Source: an uncultured Lachnospiraceae bacterium (lineage in GTDB: Bacteria; Bacillota; Clostridia; Lachnospirales; Lachnospiraceae). From it: DNA of 36,233 nt. The position numbers and the translations under genes were made by a program. Below the pieces are notes generated by a model. That model did not search any database. It saw nothing but the letters and a program-made list of their open reading frames with translations, and was not told the DNA's origin. Positions 22,707 to 30,540 of the stretch are shown one piece after another (position 1 is the stretch's first letter; every line of letters starts with the position of its first letter). The DNA is taken from positions 1 to 36,233 of the forward strand of contig CANCYO010000028.1 of assembly GCA_947382415.1 (NCBI GenBank). Reading direction: 5' to 3'.

Positions 22707-23126
22707 TTATTGCAGGGCAGTCTCCGACTTTTGTCCGGGTGCGGATGTCTTGGTACAGTCTCCGCAGATTCCGTAAAAGTAGGTTACATGTCCGGCAATT
22801 TTACCGTCAAAACCGGCTCCGGCAATATCCTGTATGGTGTCAATATTTTCCATCTCCAGGTCGATAACGCTGCCGCATTCGGTACATACAAAATGGTAAT
22901 GGGGAGAGGTATCCGCGTCAAAATGGTCCACGCCGTCCCCGACCCGCAGTCTCGTGATCTCGCCCATGTTCGCAAGGAGCGTCAGATTGCGGTATACGGT
23001 TCCCAGGCTGATGTTGGGAAAATCTTTCCGCACATTCATATAGACAATATCAGCGGTAGGATGATCCTTGCGGCCCATCAGAAAAGCCATGATCTTATCG
23101 CGCTGTGCGCTGTGTTTTAAGGCCAT
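22707..23126 (-). CDS. perR: Fur-family peroxide regulator, PerR type
   Basis: 139 residues. The winged-helix DNA-binding part has the recognition helix ISLGTVYRNLTLL (about 39-51). The regulatory metal ligands of PerR can be placed: H22 (DHPTAD), D72, H76, H78 and D89. Asp rather than Glu at the last position is the feature that favours peroxide-sensing PerR over iron-sensing Fur. Structural zinc is held by two CxxC pairs (81-84 and 121-124). ATG 23126 follows AGGAGG by 5 nt; an ATG six codons upstream overlaps that region. It heads the unit with rubrerythrin and has a dyad operator at its own transcription start. Confidence 0.93.
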   Translation of the reverse strand: MALKHSAQRDKIMAFLMGRKDHPTADIVYMNVRKDFPNISLGTVYRNLTLLANMGEITRLRVGDGVDHFDADTSPHYHFVCTECGSVIDLEMENIDTIQDIAGAGFDGKIAGHVTYFYGICGDCTKTSAPGQKSETALQ

Positions 23127-23173
23127 TGCTGCCTCCTGTCTCATATCATTTCAAATTTAGTTCAAACAAAATC

Positions 23174-23220
23174 AGTAATCATTACTATTTTAATTATAAA
23201 AAATTTTCAGATAAAGTCAA
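23174..23220 (-). promoter_or_regulatory. Promoter and PerR/Fur-type dyad of perR-rubrerythrin
   Basis: Minus-strand TTGACT (23215-23220), a 16-nt spacer and a perfect TATAAT (23193-23198). A perfect 6-1-6 inverted repeat, AGTAAT-C-ATTACT (23174-23186), lies exactly over the expected transcription start. The 6-1-6 layout is that of Fur-family sites, and its position would block initiation. It is probably the autoregulatory PerR site. Confidence 0.7.
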
Positions 23221-23301
23221 CTGCCAAATTCAAATTATTCGGAAGTTTATAAATATTTTAGGATTATATTTCAGCTTTTTAATACACTGAGGAAAAGAGT
23301 G

Positions 23302-23310
23302 TGCTATAAT
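23302..23310 (+). promoter_or_regulatory. Extended -10 promoter of the two-component pair
   Basis: TGC-TATAAT (23302-23310), an extended -10 with a perfect hexamer and no clear -35. Transcription would begin about 15 nt before the kinase start codon. Confidence 0.55.
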
Positions 23311-23332
23311 CTTGAGCAGAGGAGATACTTAT

Positions 23333-24808
23333 ATGAAGTTTAAGACACGTCTGCAGGTTACCTTTTTCAGTATCATTCTTTTGCCGCTGATTCTCATGAT
23401 GATGGTATTTATGGCCATTGTGGTCTATTTGACCAATGTGCGTCAGGGAATCGGGATTCAGGAGATGGATTATGGCATGTTAGCGGACAATATGCAGGAG
23501 CTTGTCAACGCTACGGACAAGGCATATTTTGTACTGCTGGATCAGATGAACAGAGATCCCCGTGTGCTGGAGGACAAGGAGTATCTGGAGCGGATCAACA
23601 ATGAGGTGTCGAGAAGATCCACTTATCTGATCGTGCGAAAGGACGAAGATATTTATTATACCGGAAATGCGGCTGCGGCCAGGAAGATTTTTGCCAAGCT
23701 GCCCGAATATGGGGAAGGCCAGCTTGCGGAGGAGAGCGGTTATTATTTTAATGAATTGGAAAAGTATGTAAAGCAGATTGATTTTCGGTTTTCAGACGGC
23801 AGTGACGGCAGTATATTTGTTGTGACCAAAGTAAATTCGCTGATCTCCCGCCATTTGCTGGCAGATATGTCCGTTGCGATCCTGTTGATTTTGATTTTTA
23901 CCAGTGTTATGCTGACGCAGTGGATTCGTAAAAGTGTGTTCAATCCCATCGACCGCTTGAATGTGGCCATGCAGAAGATCAAGGACGGGAATTTTGATTA
24001 TGCGCTGCAGGCCGAGTGCGGAGGTGAGATCGGGGAGCTGTACCGCAATTATGAAGATATGCGGCTGCGGCTGAAAGAGTCCACAGAGGAGAAGCAGGAG
24101 AACGAGACCCGCAATAAGGAGTTGATCAGCAATATCTCCCATGATCTGAAGACGCCGATCACGGCCATCAAGGGATATGTGGAGGGGCTTATGGACGGCG
24201 TTGCTGATACGCCGGAAAAGGTGGACAAGTATGTCAAAACCATCTACAACAAAGCCAATGATATGGACAGACTCATCAATGAGCTGACTACGTATTCCGG
24301 TATTGACAGCAACCGCATTCCCTACAATTTTCACCGCATCAATGTGGCGGATTATTTCGGGGACTGTGTGGAGGAAGTGGGGCTGGATCTGGAGTCCAAG
24401 AATATCAAGCTCAATTACTCCAATCTGGTGGATACTGACACGATTGTCATAGCCGATCCGGAGCAGATGAAGAAGGTTATCAATAATATTATCAGCAATA
24501 GTGTAAAATATATGGATAAGCCTCAGGGCTGCATAGACATTCGGATATTGGACGAGGCGGACTCCATACGGGTAGAGATAGAAGATAACGGCAAAGGGAT
24601 TGCCCAGAAAGATCTGCAGAAGATTTTCGAGCGGTTTTACCGCACGGATGCGTCGCGCAACTCCGCTCAGGGCGGAAGCGGAATCGGTCTCTCCATCGTG
24701 AAAAAGATTGTTGAGGATCACGGCGGTTATATCTGGGCTACCAGCCGGGAGGGAGAGGGAACCTGTATGCATTTTGTGCTGCGCAAATATATCGAGCTGC
24801 AGCCGTAG
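23333..24808 (+). CDS. Sensor histidine kinase with HAMP domain
   Basis: 491 residues. Two membrane segments (about 8-33 and 179-196) enclose a 145-residue external sensor region. Then come a HAMP linker (about 197-250), the HisKA dimerisation box with the phospho-accepting H270 (NISHDLKTPITAIKGY), and the ATPase domain. That domain has its N box (NNIISNSVKYM), G1 box (DNGKGI), F box (FERFYR) and G2 box (GGSGIGLSIVKKIVEDHGG) all intact. The signal is unknown. ATG 23333 follows AGGAG by 8 nt; a TTG seven codons upstream is rejected. Its partner response regulator starts 19 nt downstream. Confidence 0.95.
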   Translation: MKFKTRLQVTFFSIILLPLILMMMVFMAIVVYLTNVRQGIGIQEMDYGMLADNMQELVNATDKAYFVLLDQMNRDPRVLEDKEYLERINNEVSRRSTYLIVRKDEDIYYTGNAAAARKIFAKLPEYGEGQLAEESGYYFNELEKYVKQIDFRFSDGSDGSIFVVTKVNSLISRHLLADMSVAILLILIFTSVMLTQWIRKSVFNPIDRLNVAMQKIKDGNFDYALQAECGGEIGELYRNYEDMRLRLKESTEEKQENETRNKELISNISHDLKTPITAIKGYVEGLMDGVADTPEKVDKYVKTIYNKANDMDRLINELTTYSGIDSNRIPYNFHRINVADYFGDCVEEVGLDLESKNIKLNYSNLVDTDTIVIADPEQMKKVINNIISNSVKYMDKPQGCIDIRILDEADSIRVEIEDNGKGIAQKDLQKIFERFYRTDASRNSAQGGSGIGLSIVKKIVEDHGGYIWATSREGEGTCMHFVLRKYIELQP

Positions 24809-24827
24809 GTCCAAAAGGAGGATAACT

Positions 24828-25520
24828 ATGAGCAAAATATTGATCATTGAGGATGAGGTGGCAATTGCGGATCTGGAGAAGGATTATCTGGAACTCAGCG
24901 ATTTCAAGGTGGATATCTGCTCCACCGGAGACGAGGGGCTGAAGGCGGCGCTGGAAGGGAATTATGATCTGATCATTCTGGATCTGATGCTGCCCGGAAT
25001 GGACGGATTTGAGGTGTGCAGATGTATTCGCGAAGAGAAGAATGTGCCTATTCTCATGGTTTCCGCCAAGAAAGACGACATCGACAAGATACGCGGTCTG
25101 GGCCTGGGAGCGGATGATTACATGACCAAGCCCTTCAGCCCCAGTGAGCTGGTGGCCAGGGTAAAGGCGCACATGGCCCGTTATGAGCGGCTGGTGGGAA
25201 CCAACGCCAGACCCCAGAACGATATCGTGGAGATCCGGGGCATCCGCATTGATAAGACGGCCCGCCGCGTGTATGTGGACGGCGAGGAGCGTACTTTTAC
25301 CACGAAAGAATTTGATCTGCTCACCTTCCTTGCGGAAAATCCCAATCATGTTTACACGAAGGAGGAGCTGTTCCGTGAGATCTGGGACATGGACTCCATC
25401 GGCGACATTGCGACGGTGACTGTGCATATCAAAAAAATCCGTGAAAAGATCGAAAAGGATACCGCGAAACCCGAGTACATTGAGACCATCTGGGGCGTAG
25501 GCTATCGGTTTAAAGTGTAA
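24828..25520 (+). CDS. Response regulator, OmpR/PhoB family
   Basis: 230 residues: a complete receiver domain (about 3-115) with the acidic pair E8/D9, phospho-acceptor D52 (LILDLMLPGMDGF), the Ser of MVSAKKDD and the Lys of MTKPFSP. A winged-helix OmpR-type output domain follows (about 130-228; TTKEFDLLTFLAENPNHVYTKEEL and VTVHIKKIREKIE, ending WGVGYRFKV). AGGAGG lies 6 nt before the ATG. It is the partner of the upstream kinase. The target genes are not evident; adjacency to the GH5 gene alone does not show that it controls it. Confidence 0.96.
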   Translation: MSKILIIEDEVAIADLEKDYLELSDFKVDICSTGDEGLKAALEGNYDLIILDLMLPGMDGFEVCRCIREEKNVPILMVSAKKDDIDKIRGLGLGADDYMTKPFSPSELVARVKAHMARYERLVGTNARPQNDIVEIRGIRIDKTARRVYVDGEERTFTTKEFDLLTFLAENPNHVYTKEELFREIWDMDSIGDIATVTVHIKKIREKIEKDTAKPEYIETIWGVGYRFKV

Positions 25521-25582
25521 CGTATAATATCTGTAAGAGAATAATATCTGTAAAAAGTTTAATAAGAGTTTACCGTTTACCG

Positions 25583-25609
25583 GGGACTATTTGCTGCGGA
25601 AATAGTCCC
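25583..25609. repeat. Hairpin spanning the GH5 stop codon
   Basis: Perfect 10-bp inverted repeat GGGACTATTT (25583-25592) / AAATAGTCCC (25600-25609) with a 7-nt loop. It includes the GH5 stop codon (25587-25589). Neither strand has a T-run after the stem, so it is not a standard terminator; it may stabilise the mRNA end. Confidence 0.75.
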
Positions 25610-26795
25610 TGATCCATTTTCCGGATTCATTCATATCTTCTTCGGTCCAGTCGGAAACCTTGTTGCAGGACGCTTTAAACACGCTGCTGGACTCGTCCTT
25701 ATTTGCCAGATTCCAACAGCAGAAGCTGATATTGTACTTTTCGATAACGTCGAACCAGCTTTTGGCTGAGTCAAAGTCGTTGGCGCCGTTGCCGGATGCG
25801 TCGCACATGCCAAACTCGCTGACGAACACGGGCAGCCCGTTCTGTACGCAACTGTCCAGACGGTTCCAGAGAACATCTTTATGAGTACCCGCATAGAAAT
25901 GAAGCGCATAGAGAATATTGTCCTCGTCCAGAGGATTGGCCTGCGCCTTGTCGATATCCTGACTCCAGGTTGGTGTGCCCACAATGATCACAGCGTCGGG
26001 ATCGCTTTCCCGGATGACGGGAATGACTTCCTCCGCATAGGACTTCACGCTGTCCCAGGAGGCGTAGCCATTGGGTTCATTGCAGATTTCATAGAGCACA
26101 TTGGTGTGACCGGCGTAGGTCTCGGACATTTCCGTAAAGAAGTCCAGAGCCTGCTCTTTATAGACATTGGGATCCTGTTCCTGCAACACATGCCAGTCGA
26201 TGATGACATACATGCCCAGCTCCGTGGCGGCGTCCACGCCTGTTCGCACCAGCGATTTCAGATAGTCCTGATCTCCTCCGGCACAATATCCGTTATATTC
26301 ATGCGTATACATTGCCAGCCGGACACAATTGGTATTCCAGTCGTCCCGCAGGGTCTGAAAGGATTCTTTGCTCACAAACTGAGGAAACCAGGCAATGCCG
26401 TGTGTGGACATACCATAGAGCTGGATGGGATTGCCGTTTTGGTCCACCAGGCTGGCGCCGTCCACCTTCAGCGCGCCATGCTCCGCGGCGAAGCCTTCCC
26501 CCACAGGAGAATTGCCGTCTGGGTTTTTCGTCTGATCTGTTCCGGAGGGCTGGGAGGCTGCCTGTGATTCCGGAGAAGTCTCCTGGGAATTCTCTGAAGA
26601 ATTCTCCGATTGATTTTCGTTTCCTGCCATGAAAGACTCAGCCATGGAGGCTGCTACAGATTCTGCCACGGACTCCGCAATGGATTCCATCACTGCGATA
26701 TCCTGTTCGCTCATAGTCTCGCTCCTTCCGCATGCCGCCAGCATGCACATGCATAATAGAATGGGTACAATCCGCTTCCCGTATCTCAGTTTCAA
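25587..26795 (-). CDS. GH5 family endoglucanase-type lipoprotein
   Basis: 402 residues. A lipoprotein signal peptide ends in the lipobox LAAC (C22), so the enzyme is attached to the outer face of the membrane. Residues 30-100 are a low-complexity linker: a four-residue periodic ESVA/ESVA/ASMA/ES helix, then Ser/Asn/Glu/Gln-rich sequence. The GH5 barrel (about 105-400) has the GH5_2-like opening YGMSTHGIAWFPQFVSKESF, acid/base E240 (YEICNEPNG) and nucleophile E327 (PVFVSEFG), with HFYAGTH between. It should cut beta-1,4-glucan or a related beta-glucan. The start is a TTG (26793-26795) after GGGGGAAAAGGAA; the frame stays open further upstream but only in promoter sequence. Confidence 0.92.
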   Translation of the reverse strand: MKLRYGKRIVPILLCMCMLAACGRSETMSEQDIAVMESIAESVAESVAASMAESFMAGNENQSENSSENSQETSPESQAASQPSGTDQTKNPDGNSPVGEGFAAEHGALKVDGASLVDQNGNPIQLYGMSTHGIAWFPQFVSKESFQTLRDDWNTNCVRLAMYTHEYNGYCAGGDQDYLKSLVRTGVDAATELGMYVIIDWHVLQEQDPNVYKEQALDFFTEMSETYAGHTNVLYEICNEPNGYASWDSVKSYAEEVIPVIRESDPDAVIIVGTPTWSQDIDKAQANPLDEDNILYALHFYAGTHKDVLWNRLDSCVQNGLPVFVSEFGMCDASGNGANDFDSAKSWFDVIEKYNISFCCWNLANKDESSSVFKASCNKVSDWTEEDMNESGKWIRDYFRSK

Positions 26796-26862
26796 TTCCT
26801 TTTCCCCCTTGCATATCAGTAATTGTCTGGGTATACATACCATATATACCGCACATATCCTC

Positions 26863-26891
26863 AGTATAGACGGAACAGGCGGGAATTGCAA
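26863..26891 (-). promoter_or_regulatory. Promoter of the GH5 gene
   Basis: Minus-strand TTGCAA (26886-26891), a 17-nt spacer and TATACT (26863-26868). Downstream in the leader, GGTATA (26830-26835) and TATACC (26845-26850) form an inverted repeat that could be an operator. Confidence 0.6.
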
Positions 26892-26994
26892 GCGACTTTG
26901 CGATATGGTAAGATATGCGTAGTTATATACATCTGTACGCATAGTCAGGGTTTGATCAGGGGACTTCACATTTTTGGATGACAGGGAGACATTG

Positions 26995-28419
26995 ATGTTA
27001 CCGGAGAAATTTATTGAACGAATGAGAGAGATGCTGGGCGGGGAGTACGAGGCTTTTTTTCGGAGTCTGGGAGAGGACAGGCAGCAGGCGCTTCGGGTCA
27101 ATCCTTTGAAGCGGATGGGGCAGGAGGCCCGGGCGGAGGAGCTGGCTGCCCGGTATTTTGATATGACAGGTGTGTCATGGGAGAAGAATGGGTATTATTA
27201 TGCCGGGACAGATCAGCCGGGCCGGCATCCCTGTCATGAGGCGGGGCTGTATTATATTCAGGAGCCCAGTGCCATGGCGGTTGCGCCGCTTCTGGAGGTA
27301 AGGCCGGGAGAGAAGGTATTGGATCTGTGTGCCGCGCCCGGGGGAAAGAGCACTCAATTGGCGGGATATCTGCAGGGAGAGGGATTGCTTGTGAGCAACG
27401 AGATCCATCCGGCCAGAGCAAGAATCCTCTCGGAAAACATAGAGCGTATGGGCGTGAGAAACGCCTGTGTGACCAACGAGACGCCCGGGCGGCTTGCGGA
27501 GATCTTTGTGGAATATTTTGACAGGATTCTGGTGGATGCGCCCTGTTCGGGGGAGGGGATGTTCCGCAAGAACGAAACTGCCTGTTCGGAGTGGAGTCCG
27601 GAGAATGTGGAGCTCTGTGCAGGGAGGCAGGATGAGATATTGGATTGTGCCGCGCGGATGCTGCGTCCGGGGGGCAGGCTGGTGTATTCTACCTGTACCT
27701 TTGCGCCGCAGGAGAATGAGGGAAGCGTAGGACGGTTTTTGGGCAGACATGTTGAATTTTGTCTGCTGTCCATTGACAAGGAGCGTATGGGGATTCCGGC
27801 GAAGTGTTGTGACGGCAGGCCGGAGTGGGGAAACGGCGATGAGGTTCTGCGGGGGACATTGCGGCTGTGGCCCCATGTGATCCGCGGGGAAGGACATTTT
27901 GCCGCTGTGCTGCAAAAGAAGGGCGGACTGCCGGAAGGGTATGAGACGATAGCGGCAGGCGGACTGGAACGGGGAATATCGGAAAACAGCAGGGATCTGG
28001 CGCCCTGGTGGGAATTCTGGAGAGAAAACGGCGGTGGGCCAAAGGAGAATTGTTTTCCGTTTTCGGGTGTTTTTCTGCGTTTTGGGGACAATTTATATCT
28101 GGCTCCCGAGGGGATGCCCGGACTAAAGGGAATGAAGGTGCTTCGCCCGGGCCTGCATCTGGGTTGTTTTAAGAAAAACCGGTTTGAACCTTCCCATGCT
28201 CTGGCGCTGGCTCTCTCTCCTGCAGATGTGCGGTATGTGTGCCGGTTGGATGCGCAGGATGAGCGGGTGACGGCTTACTTAAACGGGCAGACTTATTCCT
28301 GGGAGGGAGAGAAGGGATGGTATCTGATTACTGTAGACGGCTGCAGTATCGGTTGGGGAAAGCTGGCAGGCGGCGTCATGAAGAATCATTATCCCAGAGG
28401 CCTTAGAAGAAACGGATAG
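26995..28419 (+). CDS. RsmF-like 16S rRNA cytosine-C5 methyltransferase (NOL1/NOP2/sun)
   Basis: 474 residues. An N-terminal RNA-recognition region (1-80) is followed by a SAM-dependent domain with motif I VLDLCAAPGGKSTQLA and motif IV DAPCSGEGMFRK. Motif VI is YSTCTFAPQENEG; its cysteine is the nucleophile of the m5C reaction, and the motif IV cysteine releases the product. The C-terminal 150 residues form a RsmF-type extra domain that is PUA-like in position. The exact target base (1407 or nearby) cannot be told by eye. ATG 26995 follows GGGAG by 7 nt; the TTG seven codons earlier has no site. A pseudouridine synthase gene starts 14 nt downstream, so the two RNA-modification genes are an operon. 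Confidence 0.93.
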   Translation: MLPEKFIERMREMLGGEYEAFFRSLGEDRQQALRVNPLKRMGQEARAEELAARYFDMTGVSWEKNGYYYAGTDQPGRHPCHEAGLYYIQEPSAMAVAPLLEVRPGEKVLDLCAAPGGKSTQLAGYLQGEGLLVSNEIHPARARILSENIERMGVRNACVTNETPGRLAEIFVEYFDRILVDAPCSGEGMFRKNETACSEWSPENVELCAGRQDEILDCAARMLRPGGRLVYSTCTFAPQENEGSVGRFLGRHVEFCLLSIDKERMGIPAKCCDGRPEWGNGDEVLRGTLRLWPHVIRGEGHFAAVLQKKGGLPEGYETIAAGGLERGISENSRDLAPWWEFWRENGGGPKENCFPFSGVFLRFGDNLYLAPEGMPGLKGMKVLRPGLHLGCFKKNRFEPSHALALALSPADVRYVCRLDAQDERVTAYLNGQTYSWEGEKGWYLITVDGCSIGWGKLAGGVMKNHYPRGLRRNG

Positions 28420-28433
28420 AAGGGGAGAAAAGT

Positions 28434-29117
28434 ATGCGTACCGGTATTGAATATGAGGACGATCATATTATAGTGGCCTATAAACCGGCGGGTCTCGCCG
28501 TACAGACGGCCAAAGTAGGGCAGGCCGATATGGTGAGCGAGCTGAAGAATCATATAAAAAGCGGTTATCTGGGCATTGTGCATCGTCTGGATCAGCCGGT
28601 GGAGGGACTGCTGGTCTTTGGCAAAAACCGTGAGGCTGCGGCGGCCCTGACAAGGCAGCTTGGAGCCGGGACGCTTCATAAGCATTATTACGCCGTTGTC
28701 TGCGGTGTGCCTGTAAAGGAGCAGGACGAGCTGACAGATTATATGGTAAAGGGCCCGGACAGGCGGGCACAGATTGTACCGAAGGAACAGGCCGGGAGCA
28801 CAGGAGCCGGACGGGCGGTTTTGCGGTATCAACTGCTGGCGGTGCAGGATGAAAGATGTTCTCTGCTGGACATTCATATCGATACGGGGCGTTTTCATCA
28901 GATCCGCGCGCAGTTGTCCCATGCGGGCCTGCCGATTCTGGGTGATCTCAAATACGGCACGGAGCGGTCGGTACAGTTGAGCCGGGAGCTCTCCGTGGGC
29001 AGCGTGGCGCTTTGCGCCTGTGAGCTTGCTTTCCTGCATCCTGTGAGCGGGAAGAGGCTGTGCTTTGGGATCGTGCCCGGAGGAGCTGTTTTTCAGGGCT
29101 TTAACCAGGCTTTTTGA
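28434..29117 (+). CDS. RluA-family pseudouridine synthase
   Basis: 227 residues, a single catalytic domain without an S4 domain. The catalytic Asp lies in HRLDQPVEGLL (D53, family signature HRLD), with YKPAGLAVQ near the N-terminus, KHYYAVVCG in the middle, and RFHQIRAQLSHAGLPILGDLKYG as the substrate-side signature. Target RNA (23S rRNA or tRNA) is unknown. GAAGGGGAG is placed about 7 nt before the ATG. It lies just after the RsmF-like gene and shares its transcript. Confidence 0.93.
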   Translation: MRTGIEYEDDHIIVAYKPAGLAVQTAKVGQADMVSELKNHIKSGYLGIVHRLDQPVEGLLVFGKNREAAAALTRQLGAGTLHKHYYAVVCGVPVKEQDELTDYMVKGPDRRAQIVPKEQAGSTGAGRAVLRYQLLAVQDERCSLLDIHIDTGRFHQIRAQLSHAGLPILGDLKYGTERSVQLSRELSVGSVALCACELAFLHPVSGKRLCFGIVPGGAVFQGFNQAF

Positions 29118-29228
29118 TAGCAGAATTTGGAATGATTTTTTGAAAAAATATCGGAGTGATTCAGTTCAGAACTTTCCATACTATATGTTGTGAATCAGAT
29201 TAGAGAATAGTTGGAAAGAGGGACGTCT

Positions 29229-30320
29229 ATGTGGGAAAAAATCAGGGGAAACGGTGTTTTGCTTGCGCTTTTTTTGACAGGGACAGTCTGGTTTTTTCTG
29301 GAATTTATCACTCCGCTGATCTGCCCTGTGCTGGTGGCCATGCTCTTTGTCACGATTTTTGGACCGTTTTTGAAAAAGCTGCAGAACAGGCTGCATCTGC
29401 ACAGGCAGGTGGGAGCGGTGCTGCTGTTGGTGGCGGCGGTTTTGCTGTTGGCGGGCCTGATCTGGATCTTGTTTTCCTGGATCGTGGGAAGTCTGCCGGA
29501 GTGGCTTGACAGTCTGGAGGCGGTAGAGAAGGAGCTGCGGCTTCTGCTGCACAACTGCTGTCTGGCTGTGGAGCGTTTTGTGGGAGTGGACGGGCTGTAT
29601 CTGGAGAATACCATTCTGGAAGGAATTGAGGACGGGATGAGCGCGTTTAGGGAATACACCGTGCCCGGGGTAGTGTCCCATTCTCTGGAATATGCAAAGG
29701 TATTGGGGGTGTTGGGGGGCTTTCTGGTAACTTTTCTCATTGCCACGGTGCTTTTGGCGAAGGATTATGACGATATCATGAATCGCCTGCTGGACAGGGA
29801 GGACTGCCATACGCTGCTGGAGGTGATCTGCGGCGTCATTCGCTATATTGCCACTTTTGTGAAGGCGCAGGTGGTGATCATGACCGTGATCGGACTGACG
29901 GGAGCGGTGACGCTGGGACTGGCCCGGATTCACAATGGTGTGCTCTGGGGGATTCTGGCAGGCCTGCTGGATGCGCTTCCCTTTATAGGGACCGGGATCG
30001 TGCTGGTTCCGCTGGCGGTGACGCAGTTTATACAGGGCAGCTACTGGAGGGCGGCAGTGTGTCTGCTGTTATATGTGGCCTGTATTTTTTTGCGGGAACT
30101 GCTGGAGCCGAAGCTGATCGGCCGCCGTATGGGTGTGCCGCCCATTGCGGTGCTGCTGTCTTTGTACATGGGTATTCAGCTCTTTGGTGTCTGGGGAATC
30201 GTGAAAGGACCGCTGGGATTTGTGCTGATCCGGGAAAGTTATCTGAGCATCAGGCGGGCGGAGCGCACCCGCAGGGAAATTGGAGATGAAGAGCCCGAAG
30301 AGGAGATTACGGATCAATAA
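29229..30320 (+). CDS. AI-2E family transporter (PerM/UPF0118)
   Basis: 363 residues with about seven to eight membrane segments: two close together near the N-terminus, one around 70-90, a cytoplasmic or peripheral loop of about 65 residues, and a C-terminal block with the family stretch GILAGLLDALPFIGTGIVLVPLA and ELLEPKLIGRRMGVPPIAVLLSLYMG. The family is named after a proposed AI-2 exporter, but other members act in sodium/proton exchange or sporulation, so the presence of luxS 14 kb away is not evidence of AI-2 export. ATG 29229 follows GAGGG by 6 nt. Confidence 0.9.
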   Translation: MWEKIRGNGVLLALFLTGTVWFFLEFITPLICPVLVAMLFVTIFGPFLKKLQNRLHLHRQVGAVLLLVAAVLLLAGLIWILFSWIVGSLPEWLDSLEAVEKELRLLLHNCCLAVERFVGVDGLYLENTILEGIEDGMSAFREYTVPGVVSHSLEYAKVLGVLGGFLVTFLIATVLLAKDYDDIMNRLLDREDCHTLLEVICGVIRYIATFVKAQVVIMTVIGLTGAVTLGLARIHNGVLWGILAGLLDALPFIGTGIVLVPLAVTQFIQGSYWRAAVCLLLYVACIFLRELLEPKLIGRRMGVPPIAVLLSLYMGIQLFGVWGIVKGPLGFVLIRESYLSIRRAERTRREIGDEEPEEEITDQ

Positions 30321-30349
30321 AAAATCATGGACACCTGAGCGTCCATGAT
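30318..30349 (-). terminator. Intrinsic terminator of tRNA-Pro
   Basis: 9-bp perfect stem ATCATGGAC (30324-30332) / GTCCATGAT (30341-30349), loop 8 nt, followed on the minus strand by TTTTATT (the A-run at 30318-30323 seen on plus). It begins 11 nt after the tRNA end and overlaps the stop codon of the convergent AI-2E gene. Confidence 0.85.
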
Positions 30350-30360
30350 CTACATAATAA

Positions 30361-30434
30361 TCGTCGCGACAAGATTCGAACTTGCGACCTCTGCGTCCCG
30401 AACGCAGCGCTCTACCAAACTGAGCCACGCGACG
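30361..30434 (-). tRNA. tRNA-Pro (CGG anticodon)
   Basis: Minus-strand cloverleaf of 74 nt. The acceptor stem CGTCGCG/CGCGACG has discriminator A. The anticodon stem CTGCG/CGCAG encloses TTCGGGA (anticodon CGG), and the T-loop is TTCGAAT. The D-arm is GCTCAGTTTGGTAGAGC. No CCA is encoded. It is a single gene with its own promoter and terminator, and reads CCG. Confidence 0.95.
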
Positions 30435-30448
30435 ATACCAACAGTAAA

Positions 30449-30477
30449 ATAATAAATAAAAAGACATTGATTGTCAA
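30449..30477 (-). promoter_or_regulatory. Promoter of tRNA-Pro
   Basis: Minus-strand TTGACA (30472-30477), a 17-nt spacer and TATTAT (30449-30454). It is 15 nt before the mature tRNA start. Confidence 0.8.
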
Positions 30478-30495
30478 GAGAAAAACGAATAAGAT
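30467..30495 (+). promoter_or_regulatory. Promoter of the RlmI-like gene
   Basis: TTGATT (30467-30472), a 17-nt spacer and TAAGAT (30490-30495). Its -35 shares base 30472 with the -35 of the divergent tRNA-Pro promoter. Confidence 0.5.
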
Positions 30496-30540
30496 ATAAG
30501 AAAGGTTAAATTAAAAAGTATGAAAACGAGGAAGACATAG

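Noticed and set aside
23792..24847. Long minus-strand ORF opposite the histidine kinase
   Set aside because: Antisense to a gene with all kinase motifs; its leucine/histidine-rich sequence is a mirror of the helical kinase.
29181..29933. Long minus-strand ORF opposite the AI-2E gene
   Set aside because: His/Gln-rich antisense translation without start signals.
29229..30320. AI-2 export partner of LuxS
   Set aside because: The AI-2E family name reflects one proposed member; genes are 14 kb apart, not co-transcribed, and other members have unrelated functions.
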